DNA from: Sepiola atlantica
Taxonomy: Eukaryota; Mollusca; Cephalopoda; Sepiida; Sepiolidae
Direction: 5' to 3'
NCBI GenBank assembly: GCA_963556195.1
Contig: OY744533.1
Coordinates: 42,916,937-42,980,936, forward strand
Length of the DNA stretch: 64,000 nt
The position numbers and the translations under genes are program-made. Shown here piece after piece: positions 46,194 through 57,690 of this stretch; position 1 is the first letter of the stretch, and the number at the start of each line of letters is the position of its first letter. The notes under the pieces are model-generated. The model had not been told where the DNA came from, did not search any database, and worked only from the letters and a program-made list of their open reading frames with translations.

Positions 46194-47341
46194 ATTTATT
46201 CTGGTACAGAAAAATTAGTACAACATTCGTACCGTCGGTTTCAAGCACGGAAGGTCTTACCCATCCGGCTCTCTTCAGCTTTTGTTGTCATCTGTTTTGG
46301 AAATGTGAGGTCACATGACACTCTTGTTGGGACGCGTTATTTGCTCAGTGTGTTGTGTGTGTTTGTTTAAATTTGAATTTAGTGTAATAAGACCGTTGAG
46401 ATTTAAAACACGAGGGAATTCAAGATTAAAGGGAATAAAAAAAGGGGGGTAAAAAATAAAAAAATATATATGAAAAAATATATATATATAAATAAATATA
46501 AAAAACATATATATATAAAAAACATTTCAATACTAAGAATAAAAGAATAAAAAAAGAGAAAGAGTATAAAAAGGTATAAAAAAGAAGAATAAAAAAGGGG
46601 TTAAAAAAAAATATAGAGAATAAAAATGTAGAGAATAAAAAAGAGAATAAAAAAGAGTGAGAGAGAAAGAAAGAATAAAAATGGCAAGAATAAAAAATAA
46701 AAATAAAAATAAATTAAAAATAAATTTAAAGATTAAAAAATAATAATAATAATAAAGAATAAAATTTAAAAATTAAAAATTAAAAATTAAAAATTAAAAA
46801 TTAAAGATTAAAAACAAAAATAAAGAAAGGGTTTCTCTGAAATTCCCGTGAGCCAAATTATGAATTTGTATCATTAGCCGTTATATTTTTGAAGGTATGC
46901 GTTCTAAAGAACCGTTAGTGTGTAAAAATCTGGATCTAACCCCTTTTTTTATTCTTCTTTTTTATACCTTTTTATACTCTTTCTCTTTTTTTATTCTTTT
47001 ATTCTTAGTATTGAAATGTTTTTTATATATATATGTTTTTTATATTTATTTATATATATATATTTTTTCATATATATTTTTTTATTTTTTACCCCCCTTT
47101 TTTTATTCCCTTTAATCTTGAATTCCCTCGTGTTTTAAATCTCAACGGTCTTATTACACTAAATTCAAATTTAAACAAACACACACAACACACTGAGCAA
47201 ATAACGCGTCCCAACAAGAGTGTCATGTGACCTCACATTTCCAAAACAGATGACAACAGAAGCTGAAGAGAGCCGGATGGGTAAGACCTTCCGTGCTTGA
47301 AACCGACGGTACGAATGTTGTACTAATTTTTCTGTACCAGA

Positions 47342-47347
<6 letters not shown>
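46194..47347. repeat. Large near-perfect inverted repeat, 410-bp arms
   Basis: Arm 46194-46603 and arm 46938-47347 are reverse complements over about 410 bp, with one substitution (TTTTGTTGTC against CTTCTGTTGTC-type) and one A-run length difference that I could find. The spacer of about 334 bp is A-rich and contains repeated TAAAAATTAAAAA motifs. Identical 65-codon frames (46508-46311 and 47033-47230) result from the duplication and are not gene evidence. Outer edges meet AT-rich DNA and an (AT)n tract. I do not recognise the arm as a known element. Confidence 0.95.
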
Positions 47348-47406
<59 letters not shown>

Positions 47407-47442
47407 AATAGTTCAGTGAAATAGTGAAGCCCCAATATAATC

Positions 47443-47520
<78 letters not shown>
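47347..47520. repeat. Two (AT)n microsatellites
   Basis: AT runs at about 47347-47403 and 47447-47520 are separated by GTTAATAGTTCAGTGAAATA and following bases, a segment that recurs at about 48575-48615. Confidence 0.95.
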
Positions 47521-47523
<3 letters not shown>

Positions 47524-47558
47524 GATAAATAATATATATATATTATTTATCATTTATA
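47517..47558. repeat. Perfect 42-bp palindrome
   Basis: Each half contains AATGATAAATAATATAT or its complement with no spacer. Confidence 0.95.
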
Positions 47559-48150
47559 GCGTAATGCAATACTCTAGCCCCACCTACTGTCTTCTCTTGA
47601 CGGCTTACTCATACGGCCGCTGAATTTGCCATTTAGATATTAATTTACTCTCTTATTTCTACGGCAATTCGTAGGGGACATATCGGTACGCGCTCCGACT
47701 ACTGAGTCAAATATGACTTTCGTATTGAGGTTCGAACCGTGTGACCGGCAGGGATTGTCTCCACGTTTGGCATGACACACATGTGTATATGGGTTAATTT
47801 GAAAATAATATTTATTTCATAAATAATTGTTCAAAGCTCTCGCTAGATAGATTACTTTAGAATAAGTTGACAACAGGCAGTTATTTATAGCGTAATGCAA
47901 TACTTTAAACACCGCCTATTGAGTTCTTTTGGCAGCCTGGTAGATTTGGCATTTAGACGTTAATTTACTATCCCATTTCTACGACAATGCGTGGTGGCCA
48001 CAACGGTACGAGCTCCGACTACTGAGTTGAATATGACTTTCGTATTGAGGTTCAAATCGTGTCACCGGGTTGGATTGTCTCCATCCATACTAATGACTGC
48101 AGGTTTGACACGAAACACATGTGTATATGGGTCAATTTGAAAATATCATT
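47555..48150 (+). mobile_element. Two tandem copies of a tRNA-derived SINE-like repeat
   Basis: Copy one (about 47557-47830) and copy two (about 47888-48150) begin TATAGCGTAATGCAATACT and share CTCCGACTACTGAGT, ATATGACTTTCGTATTGAGG and ACACATGTGTATATGGGT. B boxes GGTTCGAACCG (47729-47739) and GGTTCAAATCG (48049-48059) stand about 320 bp apart. A possible A box GTGGCCACAACGG lies in copy two at about 47993-48005. The intervening bases could form a long variable arm, as in tRNA-Ser or tRNA-Leu. Both may be SINEs; the parent tRNA is uncertain. Confidence 0.6.
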
Positions 48151-48186
48151 TATAAACAATTATATATATATATATATATAATTGTT

Positions 48187-48258
<72 letters not shown>
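48148..48258. repeat. 46-bp palindrome followed by (AT)n
   Basis: Positions 48148-48193 are a perfect palindrome (left half ATTTATAAACAATTATATAT). A further run of TA repeats extends to about 48258. Confidence 0.95.
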
Positions 48259-48259
<1 letters not shown>

Positions 48260-48263
<4 letters not shown>

Positions 48264-48736
48264 AGAAAAGTAAAATGCTTTAACTTTGACAGAATTCGAA
48301 CGAGACAAGGAGGGCAATACCGTGAAGTGACATAGATACAAGATGAAAAAATCTAGTCCGTCAGAAACCATTGAATACTGCATGAATAAAGTCAACTCTA
48401 CGGATAGGATATTGGGTCACCCAATTCTTATATATAACAACTTAGAAGGATACAAAATGATGACATATTCGTTATTAAGTGTATATGTTCCAAAGATTCG
48501 ACATCAACAAAGTTTATAGTGTACATATGTTTCTGAAACCAGCACATATAAGAAAGAGAATCATCAATTTTTTGCTAATAGTTCAGTCAAATAGTGGAGC
48601 CCTAATAGAATCACAAATGCATGAAAACAGAGTGTTCAACAATATTAAAAATAACTAAGTTTAATTAAACATTTTCAGAATTTTCTTCTGCCTAGCTAGC
48701 TGAAAATAATTAGGATTTAAAGGCAGAAATCAATCT

Positions 48737-48737
<1 letters not shown>
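48260..48737. other. No recognised gene
   Basis: AT-rich DNA. A segment at 48575-48615 matches 47404-47445. Confidence 0.5.

Positions 48738-48805
<68 letters not shown>
48738..48805. repeat. (AT)n microsatellite
   Basis: About 67 bp of TA repeats; the frames starting inside it (48736-48924) are artefacts. Confidence 0.95.
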
Positions 48806-49134
48806 CCACCAACAAGCCTTTGAATATCATCAGCATCAATGAACAAGTTAAATCGTCCAGCAGGTTTGATCGTGCATATAAAAAAAGGAATCGCGTTTTC
48901 CGTTTTGTCTCATTGTATCTATAATCTAGAACTGGAGATAAAACGCCGTGAAATGATATATTCTGAAACTACAGTAATGGTAATATCTGATTCAGGCTTT
49001 GAAGCAGAGTACACAAATGCATCTTCAGGTTAGGGTTAAAGACTATCATAGTTGAATCCAATTAATGCGTTGTAGATCCCACAACTTGAATATTATCCAA
49101 TGTAAATAATGTGAGAACAATAAAGTTAATGGGG

Positions 49135-49215
49135 TGTTATGAGCTGAATGCAAAAGGACATACGGTTTCTTATTCAATCCCGGGCAATGCCGCGTCTACT
49201 TGCTCCTATTATATA
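49135..49215 (+). mobile_element. Helentron-like 3'-end relative
   Basis: GTTATGAGCTGAATGCAAAA, GACATACGG and TTCAATCCCGGGCAATGCCG align with 58052-58118. The hairpin (CCCGGGCAATGCCGCG) is partly degraded, and the CTAGT end seen at 58138 is not preserved. Confidence 0.5.
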
Positions 49216-49552
49216 AAAATAATAATACGATGAATGAAATGTTAGAAAGTTTGGTGGAAACTATATAAAAAATTTCTATCCCACCAAAAAATGGACGAAT
49301 TCAGAATCAATTCTTTTCAATTTCTTTACGATTCATTTATGTGAATAAATATATTTCACATGTATTAGATTGAAAACACCATCAGAAAATACAAATTCAG
49401 GATGAAAGAAATCTCACCTGTTGTCGCTTTTGTCTACCATAACTTTTGAAATGTTCAAATGATGTCGCCATATTATTTTGTTGATTCATAACATGATTAA
49501 TACACATTCTCTGCCAAGATCTACGTTTCAAGTTTCCAGATATGTTGAATTA

Positions 49553-49690
49553 CTAGTCATCCACAGACAGGCTGTTTCGCTGTAGCACAAATCTTCAGTG
49601 TGACTAGATGCAAGTTCTTCAAATCGGGATCAAAACTTGACCGTCTAGTTGACAGAGATTTTTACCATTCGGCCATCTCGCAGGAGCCAT
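49553..49690 (-). mobile_element. SINE, reverse orientation
   Basis: AGTCATCCACAGACAGGCTG then TTTCGCTGTAGCACAAATCT is the reverse complement of the 3' module at 7910. Beyond it, AAATCGGGATCAAAACTTGA (about 49620-49640) gives a B-box-like TCAAGTTTTGATCCCGAT on the minus strand, so a tRNA-related head appears present. Confidence 0.6.
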
Positions 49691-50009
49691 GATTAAGTGA
49701 AATCGGAATGTTTATATAAACACTATCAACAACAAGAGTGCTCCATTCGTCTTTACGAAGAACTTTGCATTATTGCTAATGATATATGGTAATTTAATTT
49801 ACCCAAGAAGGATATGCTGTATAAGCGTGTGTGTACGCGTGTGTACACGTGTTTTGGGGCTAAATATTCTAGTATTGGAGTTTTACTCGAACACATAATG
49901 AGGGCACCTGTCTACTCCTGTTCACAGCCCTGAAACGCATATTATAATATGATAGTTTTCATTTTTATTCTTATATTTTAATTTGTATAATTTTAAAATA
50001 AAATAAAGT

Positions 50010-50080
50010 TAGCTGCAGGAACACGTCGCGTTTCTCATTCAATCCGGGGGAGGGGGTTCCTGCAAGTTATAATATAAAGT
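50010..50080 (+). mobile_element. Helentron-like 3'-end relative (degraded)
   Basis: GTTTCTCATTCAATCCGGGG resembles 49168-49185 and 58092-58112. The remainder is diverged. Confidence 0.4.
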
Positions 50081-50084
50081 GATA

Positions 50085-50835
50085 CTTTCCAATAACAAAT
50101 TGCAAAGATCCCCAAAATTGGGAATCTTGTGAAGTGAGTTTCATAAAGAGAGGTTGTCGCACTAAAGGAAAAACATGTTAAACCTGAATGACACTGTAAA
50201 CAAGTGTTGAAACTTGTTATTTTTTACATTTTTATTTATTTTTTAATTCTTCATATTTGCTTTCAGGTTTTTCATTGGGCGAAGAAAACGTGATTCTATG
50301 CAGCGAATTATCTAAAAACCTGTTTTTGACCGACATTCACGCCTTCCAAACGTGATGTGGGTTCTTTTTTTCTAAAGACTGATAAATGGTGCGCATTTCC
50401 AATTTTCTTTCCCGCTTAAGAACAAGGGAATCCATTGTCTGCCATTTGCATCTGTAATCGGTAGATTTTAAATTACCATTCCATAGAGAACGTAAAGAAA
50501 ACATCCTTCGCCGGTTTTAGCATTTATGTGCCGTTTTCACTAGGCAATAACAGTAAATCTATTGGCCAGTTGTTCTAATTGGAAAAAAATACGAATTCCG
50601 TACTAAAAAATCTCCATTTTCTCGATTTCTGTGATTCTCTTTAAACGCTTATTTTTAATTAATTCATTTTTCTAATTAGTCACCACTCATCAAGGCCAAA
50701 ATACATTCGAGGATAAGGGCTAATAAGATAAAGAGATTGACAGTTGATTAATGAAGAATATTAGGAAAGGATTTAGCATGATGAATAGAATGAACAAAAT
50801 GTGATGACTTATGAGGATGGTTTATGACAAGTATT
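50085..50835. other. No recognised feature
   Basis: AT-rich DNA without a gene. Confidence 0.5.
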
Positions 50836-50837
50836 TA

Positions 50838-50995
50838 GTAACATTGGATTTGAAGACGACCATGTTGTAGCATGCAGGGAAGATGTCTCGTGATAATGTG
50901 TTCCGCAGATAGGAAGTTCTTGGAAATAAACTGTTCATTGAAATTCCATTATATGTTAGGCACCCAGGGAATAGGAAGACGAGATTTATTATTTT
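50838..50995 (-). pseudogene. LINE 3' end fragment (family C)
   Basis: Diverged minus-strand copy of 41740-41900: GACGACCATGTTGTAGCATG, TCTCGTGATAATGTGTTCCG and GGAAGTTCTTGGAAA correspond in order. 5'-truncated. Confidence 0.72.
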
Positions 50996-50999
50996 TATT

Positions 51000-51590
51000 T
51001 ACTCGACATTAAATTTAAATAAAATCTGCATAATATTCGGAATAATGTCGGAAAATTCCGCCAATATCAGAACTCGGATTGGAAATAAAGGTTTGCTAAA
51101 ATATCCCAAAAGCTTTGATTGGTCAAGGCAAATCACGTGAAGGTGAAGAGAAGGTACTTTGAAATAGTCAGTTAAGTCAGTTGGTTGTAGGTAGTATTAG
51201 TCAGTCGGTGGCCATATACTCCTATCCCCTCTGTCCGTTTCTCCAAGACTATATGGATCAGGAAATAGTAATTAAAAGGCTCTAAGAATATTTAAAACAA
51301 CCCACAAGAAAACCGAAAATGGTTGATTTGTACTGAATAATCGAATATATTAAAAGAGCAGCTTTTAGCCATCAATTCATCCACGTAGTTCAGTCACTGC
51401 GAAGAAGGAAATCATAGATGGTTCACACGTGGGGTCTAGATACCAGATAAAGTCACTAGAAGATCACAAAAATAGATTAGTATCCAATACCCATTTCAAT
51501 CAGTGTTTTGCCACACTTTGGTATGTTCAAGAATTTAGCTTAGGGTTTATAATATTTTTAATCAAAATATTTTTAATCAAAATATGAGTG
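51000..51590. other. No recognised feature
   Basis: Contains clustered AGTCAGT words (51165-51212); no gene. Confidence 0.45.
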
Positions 51591-51594
51591 TTGG

Positions 51595-52943
51595 ACCCGT
51601 AAGACCTCGTAAGGCTATCCATCTAAGAGAAGGAAATCTCTGACAAAAAAACCTTGCTACCAGTTACTTACGCCGTAGCAGTAAGCTGTTGGGGGAGGAT
51701 GGCTTCCTTAGTCCTGATCGACAACCTTCCTAGAGTTGGAATCTCGAACAAAATATCCGGTTTGCAAACCTACAATTGCTTAAGGAGTAAATAGGTTCTA
51801 CCTATCGCCGGCCCTTGCACTCCTTCTTTGTTTATTAGTCAGGCGCAGAGGTAACAGCGCTGGGACACCTCTAAACACTCAGTGCCTAGCCTTGTTTCCT
51901 TACTAGGACAATGAACGCCGTTCTCTTTCTCTCTATTTGGGCAACTTGGGGAAAGTTTTTTCGTTAGTAAGTCTTACATGACCAGTCTGCGTCTCTCTTG
52001 TTTCGACAGGTTGAAGGTACAGGTTAGACAGCTTGTCTGGCTGCTGTTTCCGACTGACAGGACAGGAGCCCAAACTCTTGGGTAGCGCCAAGAACGGCTG
52101 CTCCATCATCAGTTGCATAATACCGTTGGTAGTTTTATGTGCCATGTCGCGCATGGAAAGGGACCCTGCAATTATCTCCGGTGGGCTTTCCCGAGGCCAC
52201 AACCCCCATGGACCAGGTCGTGACTAATGGACTGGTTGTGTGAGCTTATTGGCACCAAACAAGTACCCACCTTGGCCAATCCACTCTATAATCAAATCAA
52301 ACATGCCATTACAAAGAAATAAAATCAAACCTAAACCAGACACCCAAAAAACACTTTCGCCTCCGCCCTTGAGGCTTGCATTCACAAATATCCGGGGACT
52401 TAGAACCAACATCAACGAGGTAGAAACCTTTCTCCTCACAAACTCCCCGGATATCTTAGCTCTAAGTGAAACTAACCTCCAATCCTCAATCTCTTCTCAC
52501 CACTTTGACATGACTGACTACCTCCCACTCTACCGTCCCTCCTTGACAAAGTCCAAAAAAGAGTAGTCAACCTAATAGGTCCCTATGCTCCGATGAGTTG
52601 GCTACTCTGGTGCCCCCTCGACGTAAATTCACTAGACTAACTCGACATTCTACTAAATCTCATTCATTCACTGTGGAGGTCCCCAGATGCCGGAGAGCAT
52701 TCTACTCAAATAGCTTCTTTCCTCGTGCTGCTGGCCTCTGGAACTCTCTCCCTGCCCCCTGTTTCCCTGACAGTACTGATATGCAGAAATTTAAAACTAA
52801 TATAAACAGACATCTCGCTGCTCAGATCCCAATTTAAGCTGAACCACTAATCCTTCTCCCCTTTTCCTTTTTCTCAGTAGCCCCTTACGTTTACAGTGGC
52901 GTCCTGCCTTGTTTGGGGTGAATCATGTAAAAAAAAAAAAAAA
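51595..52943 (+). mobile_element. Internally deleted family A LINE with 5' end and poly-A tail
   Basis: The 5' UTR-like DNA (about 51595-52240) leads into the start of an APE-type endonuclease (frame 52240-52566): LRLAFTNIRGLRTNINEVET (about 52370-52430) and ILALSETNLQSS, the first conserved endonuclease motifs. At about 52540 the sequence jumps directly to LDKVQKRVVNLIG, which in full elements lies after the RT, so the rest of the endonuclease and the whole RT are deleted. A second deletion after NLIGP removes the SHRRNVASL segment. The tail then reads ATLVPPRRKFTRLTRHSTKS, FFPRAAGLWNSLPAPCFPD and NRHLA (52598-52837), with the 3' UTR block CCCCTTACGTTTACAGTGGC (52873-52892) and a poly-A tract (52929-52943). 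The exact 5' boundary and target duplication were not found. Confidence 0.82.
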
Positions 52944-52949
52944 TTGGAA

Positions 52950-53935
52950 ATGATTGTAAGAGTCCGAGCACAATCACTTAACAAAGACAAACTTGCTAAA
53001 CATTTAGACATTTTAGTATTTGTGTGATTAAAATTCCACGGTGCTTTCTACATCAATACGTAAAAATTACTGTTAATAATACTATTTCTTTTAGAAATAA
53101 TAAATATCTGTCAGGGTCAATACTATTTAGAAACTATGACTATATTCTTCTGTCAAAATAATTGTCATTGTCATTCTTTAAATTAATAAAACGAATAAGT
53201 TTTTTCTTTATTTATTTATTTATTTATTTATTTAAAACTGTAGCAATTTAATTATTAAAAAAAAATATTCTCTGTTCTCTTACCGCATTAAATAATTGTC
53301 AGCTAAATATTCTTCGAATCAATAAAACGAACGTCACTTTTCGAGATGTACTTTCTAAAAATTGGACTGTCTTAGTCGAAGGGACGACAAAATTTTATTT
53401 TGGAACAATTCACTTTAAAATGAATAAATTCGGAATTGTTTTCGTTGGCAACATTAAATTAATCAGCAATCACCATCCTTGTTGATTGCATGAGCACATA
53501 AGTGTGTGAAAGGTGATAACGTACGTAGGAACATAATATGTGTAAAGCCTTAGGGATTAACTCAGCTTTAGTATAATAAAAGAAAATATATTCTATGTAA
53601 CTAAAACTCAACGTCTGTGTGATGCTTGTGTGTTTTCATATAGAAAGAAAGGTTAGAGAATCTACATGAAATCTAAAATGGTATTCTTATGTCAAATTTA
53701 CCGGCGAAGACAATAGAAGTGTTCCCGAATCCCCAAGTGAATCCCTAAGGGGCTATGAGCGCACAACCCACTTATAACATATAAACATATCCTATTTGTA
53801 TGACATTTAAATCATTTGTATAACATTTTCTGGGAAGACAATGGAAGTATTCCCGAATCTCTGAGTGCTCTCCTAACCTATGGAGGCTGAACCTCCTTTA
53901 AAAATTCAAATATATACTATTTTATGAAATTTATA
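52950..53935. other. No recognised gene
   Basis: AT-rich DNA with a TTTA run at 53209-53234. Two related blocks, AAGACAATAGAAGTGTTCCC (about 53708) and AAGACAATGGAAGTATTCCC (about 53837), resemble the inverse of 54640-54655. Confidence 0.5.
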
Positions 53936-54689
53936 TCATACTAGCAGGGCTACCCGGCGTTGCCCGGGGCGATATAAAAAAACAAAGTAGTAGTGTGTAA
54001 CATCTTTATATAAAAACTTCAATCTCTCTTCTTTCTTTAGCCGTCTTTCTTTCCCTGGTCCTCATTATTTCCCTCCCTCCTTCAACCCTCTATTTTCCTT
54101 TTTCCCCATATGATTCTTATCGTTTTAAATGTGTTAAAAACTTATAATAATGTAATTCACGTAAATTCTTTTTACTAAATATGTATTTTATGTAACTGGA
54201 TTTTCTTAAAGAAATATGCTATGTAAACAAACATTTTGGATGAAAGTTATTAATTATTCTTACATTGTATTTTTGATCCCGAAATAAAATTATATTTTAT
54301 ATTTTCAAGACTTTAAAATCGAATTTGAATGCAATGACTTAATCGCTGGCGGCCATGTTGTAATTTCCTATAATTTGCTTTCGTAAAATAGTAGAAATAC
54401 TTTGATTAGCGTTTGTCGCTTATTTAAAAAACAATACCAAAAAACTAAACATTTAGAGGCGCGTCCCTGGCGCTAAGAAACGTTAAATAAAATTAAAAGT
54501 TATTTCAAATTATTAGGTAATTAAAGTAAAATATGACTCAGGATTTTACAATTACTATAAAATATCATGAAAAATAACTGAAAACAGTCCCCTCCGATGA
54601 AATCTGCCCCATGAACCCCTAAAGGGTTAGTTTATAGATTCGGGAATACTCCCATCACCTTACTCTGTGAATTTTACAAATAAATGCAC

Positions 54690-56965
54690 TTTTTCCCCGA
54701 CCCCTCAATCTTTCCAGCCATCCCCCCTTCCCAACTTTTTTTTCACTCCCCCAACCCTGAGAAATATTTTAAGTTAAAAAAAAAAGAAATTTGGCCAGAC
54801 TCCTAAAAAGTTTGGCCCGACCCCTAAAATTTTCACCGACTCCTCCATCTCTCTCCCCCACCCCAACTTGTTTTTCACTCCCCCAACCCTGAGAAATATT
54901 TTAAGTTAAAAAAAAAACAAACGAAAAAATTTGGCCCGACCCCTAAAAAGTTTGGCCCGACCCCTAAAATTTTCCACGACCCCTCAATCTTTCCAGCAAT
55001 CCCCCCCCCCCCACAACTTTTTTTTCACTCTCCCACAACCCTAGGAAATATTTTAAGTTCAAAAAAAAGAAGAAAAAAAATTGGCCTGACCCCTAAAAAG
55101 TTCGGCCTGACCCCTAAAATTTTCCCCGACCCCCTAATCTCTCCAGACCCCAACTTTTTTTCACTCTCCCACAACCCTGAGAAATATTTTAAGTTCAAAA
55201 AAATGTAAAAAAAAAAATTTGGCCTGACCCCTAAAAAATTTGGCCTGACCCCTAAAATTTTCCCCGACCCCCTAATCTCTCCAGCCCCCTGCCCAACATT
55301 TTTTCACTCTCCCATAACCCTGAGAAATATTTTAAGTTAAAAAAAAAATAAAAATAAAAATTTGTCCTGACCCCTAAAAAATTTGGCCTGACCCCTAAAA
55401 TTTTCCCCGATCCCTAATCCTTCCAGCCCTCCCCCAACATTTTTTTCACTCTCCCACAACCCTGAGAAATATTTTAGTTCAAAAAATTTAAATAAAAAAA
55501 TTTGGCCTGACCCCTAAAAAATTTGGCCTGACCCCTAAAATTTTCCCCGACCCTCTAATCCTTGCAGCCCCTCAACTTTTTTTCACTCTCCCACAACCCT
55601 GAGAAATATTTAAAGTTCAATAAAAAAATTAAAAAACTTTGGCCCGACCCCTAAAAAATTTGGCCTGGCCCCTAAAATTTTCCCCGACCCACTAATTTCT
55701 CCAGCCCCCCACCCCCCAACTTTTTTTCCAATCTCCCACAACCCTGAGAAATATTTTAAGTTCAAAAGATTAAAAAAAAAAATTTGGCCCGACCCCTAAA
55801 AAATTTGGCCTGGCCCCTAAAATTTTCCCCGACCCCTAACTCTTCCAGCCCCACTCCCTCCAACTTTTTTTCCAATCTCCCACAATCCTGAGAAATATTT
55901 TAAGTTCAACAAAAAAAAAAAAATTTGGCCCGACCTCTAAAAAATTTGGCCTGACCCCTAACATTTTCCCCGACCCCCTAATCCTTCCAGCCCTCCCCCC
56001 CAAAAAAATTTGTTTTCAATCTCCCACAACCCTGAGAAATATTTTAAGTTCAAAAAAATAAAATAAAATTTGGCCCAACCCCTAAAAAATTTGGCCTGAC
56101 CCCTAAAATTTTCCCCGACCCCTAATCCTTCCAGCCCCTCACCCCCCCCCCCCCACCAACTTTTTTTTCAATCTCCCAAAACCTTGAGAAATATTTTAAG
56201 TTCAAAAGTAAAAAAAAAAATTTGGCCCGACCCCTAAAAAATTTGGCCTAACCCCTAAAATTTTCCCCGACCCCCTAATCTGTCCAGCCCCCCACCCCCA
56301 CCCCCCACCCGCCAACATTTTTTTCACTCTCCCACAACCCTGAGAAATATTTTCAGTTCAAAAGATTAAAAATAAAAATTTGGCCCGACCCCTAAAAAAT
56401 TCAGCCTGACCCCTAACATTTTCCCCGACCCCTAATCCTTCCAGCCCTCCCCCCCAATTTTTTTTTCAATCTCCCACAACCCTGAGAAATATTTTAAGTT
56501 CAAAAAAAAAAAAATTGGGGCCCAACCCCTAAAAAATTTGGCCTGCCCCCTAAAATTTTCCCCCACCTCTAATCCTTTCAGCTCTCCCCCCCCCCAACAT
56601 TTTTTTCAATCTCCCACAACCTTGAGAAATATTTTAAGTTAAAAAAAAAAAAAAAATTTGGCCTGACCCCTAAAAAATTTGGCCTGACCCCTAAAATTTT
56701 TCCTGACCCCTAATCCTTCCAGCCGCTCACCCCTCCCCCCACACCACCAACTTTTTTTTCAATCTCCCACAACCTTGAGAAATATTTTAAGTTAAAAAAA
56801 AAAATTAAAAATTTGGCCCGAACCCTAAAAAATTTGGCCTGACCCCTAAAATTTTCCCTGACCTTCTAATCACTCCAGCCCCCCCACCCGCCAACATTTT
56901 TTTCACTCTCCCACAACTCTGAGAAATATTTTAAGTTCAAGGAAAAAAAAAAATTGGGCCCGAAA
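54690..56965. repeat. About 145-bp minisatellite, roughly 16 units
   Basis: Each unit has GAGAAATATTTTAAGTT, a variable A run, TTTGGCCYGACCCCTAAAAA, a second GACCCCTAAAATTTTCC, CGACCCC, then a variable C-rich tract and TTTTTTTTCA. GACCCCTAAAA occurs two or three times per unit, so units contain an inner duplication. Left of the array, 53950-54690 is AT-rich with no gene. Confidence 0.95.
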
Positions 56966-57300
56966 CACCAATATTTCTTGGGACCGTTATACTTAAGAAG
57001 CACCAATATTTCTAGGGACCGTTATACTTAAGAAGCACCAACATTCGTTTGAAAATCAAGGAGGCCTCCTGAGCATTGATGAAATCACTCTTACCGGTGG
57101 CCAGGTGCGGATGTGATTGAGCAACCCTTGTTTCATAACACACTCTTAACGTAGCCTTTCTATGATGTTATTGATTTATCCGGACAGAAGTTATGGGATG
57201 ACCTGATATAACCGGACACAATTTAGGGCAAGACCGGGTACATCCGGCAAGGGATTATGGGATGTTTTCAGTGACTCAGCATTTTTATCGGATTAGTACA
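56966..57300. repeat. Short tandem repeat and unique DNA
   Basis: About 2.5 copies of a 36-bp unit (CACCAATATTTCT then GGGACCGTTATACTTAAGAA) at 56970-57045, followed by DNA with GGTACATCCGG and GATATAACCGGACA words. Confidence 0.8.
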
Positions 57301-57690
57301 TAAATACATTAGATTATTTCCAAATTAATACTATTTAACATTGAAAAAAGTCTGAAAAATACGGGAAAAATGCTACCCTCCGTCGGAAACTGGTCCGGTT
57401 TCAGCAAGTGAATCGTTTTTTGCGATTTTGAGATATTATGATCCCAGGATATGTACGGTGCTAAAAATATCAACTTTTTGACATGTCGCCGCTTAGTTTT
57501 TGAGGAGTAGCTGTACATTACATAAATACATTAGTTAATTTCCAAATTAGTACTAATTAACATTGAAATATAACTGAAAAGCCCCCCCCCCCCCGATGAA
57601 ATCTGCCCCATGGACCCCTTAGGCGTGGGTTTATAGATTCGGGAATACGCCCATCAACTTACTCTGTGAATTTTACATTAGAATACACTT
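57300..57690. repeat. Internal direct repeats of the Helentron-like block
   Basis: TACATAAATACATTAGATTA (57297) recurs as TACATAAATACATTAGTTAA (57516); GATGAAATCTGCCCCATGGA and the following 80 bp (57594-57690) repeat 54596-54680. Confidence 0.8.

Noticed and set aside
46311..47230. Duplicated 65-codon hydrophobic gene (46311-46508 and 47033-47230)
   Set aside because: The identical frames are the two arms of the inverted repeat and translate A/T-rich DNA; no independent coding evidence.
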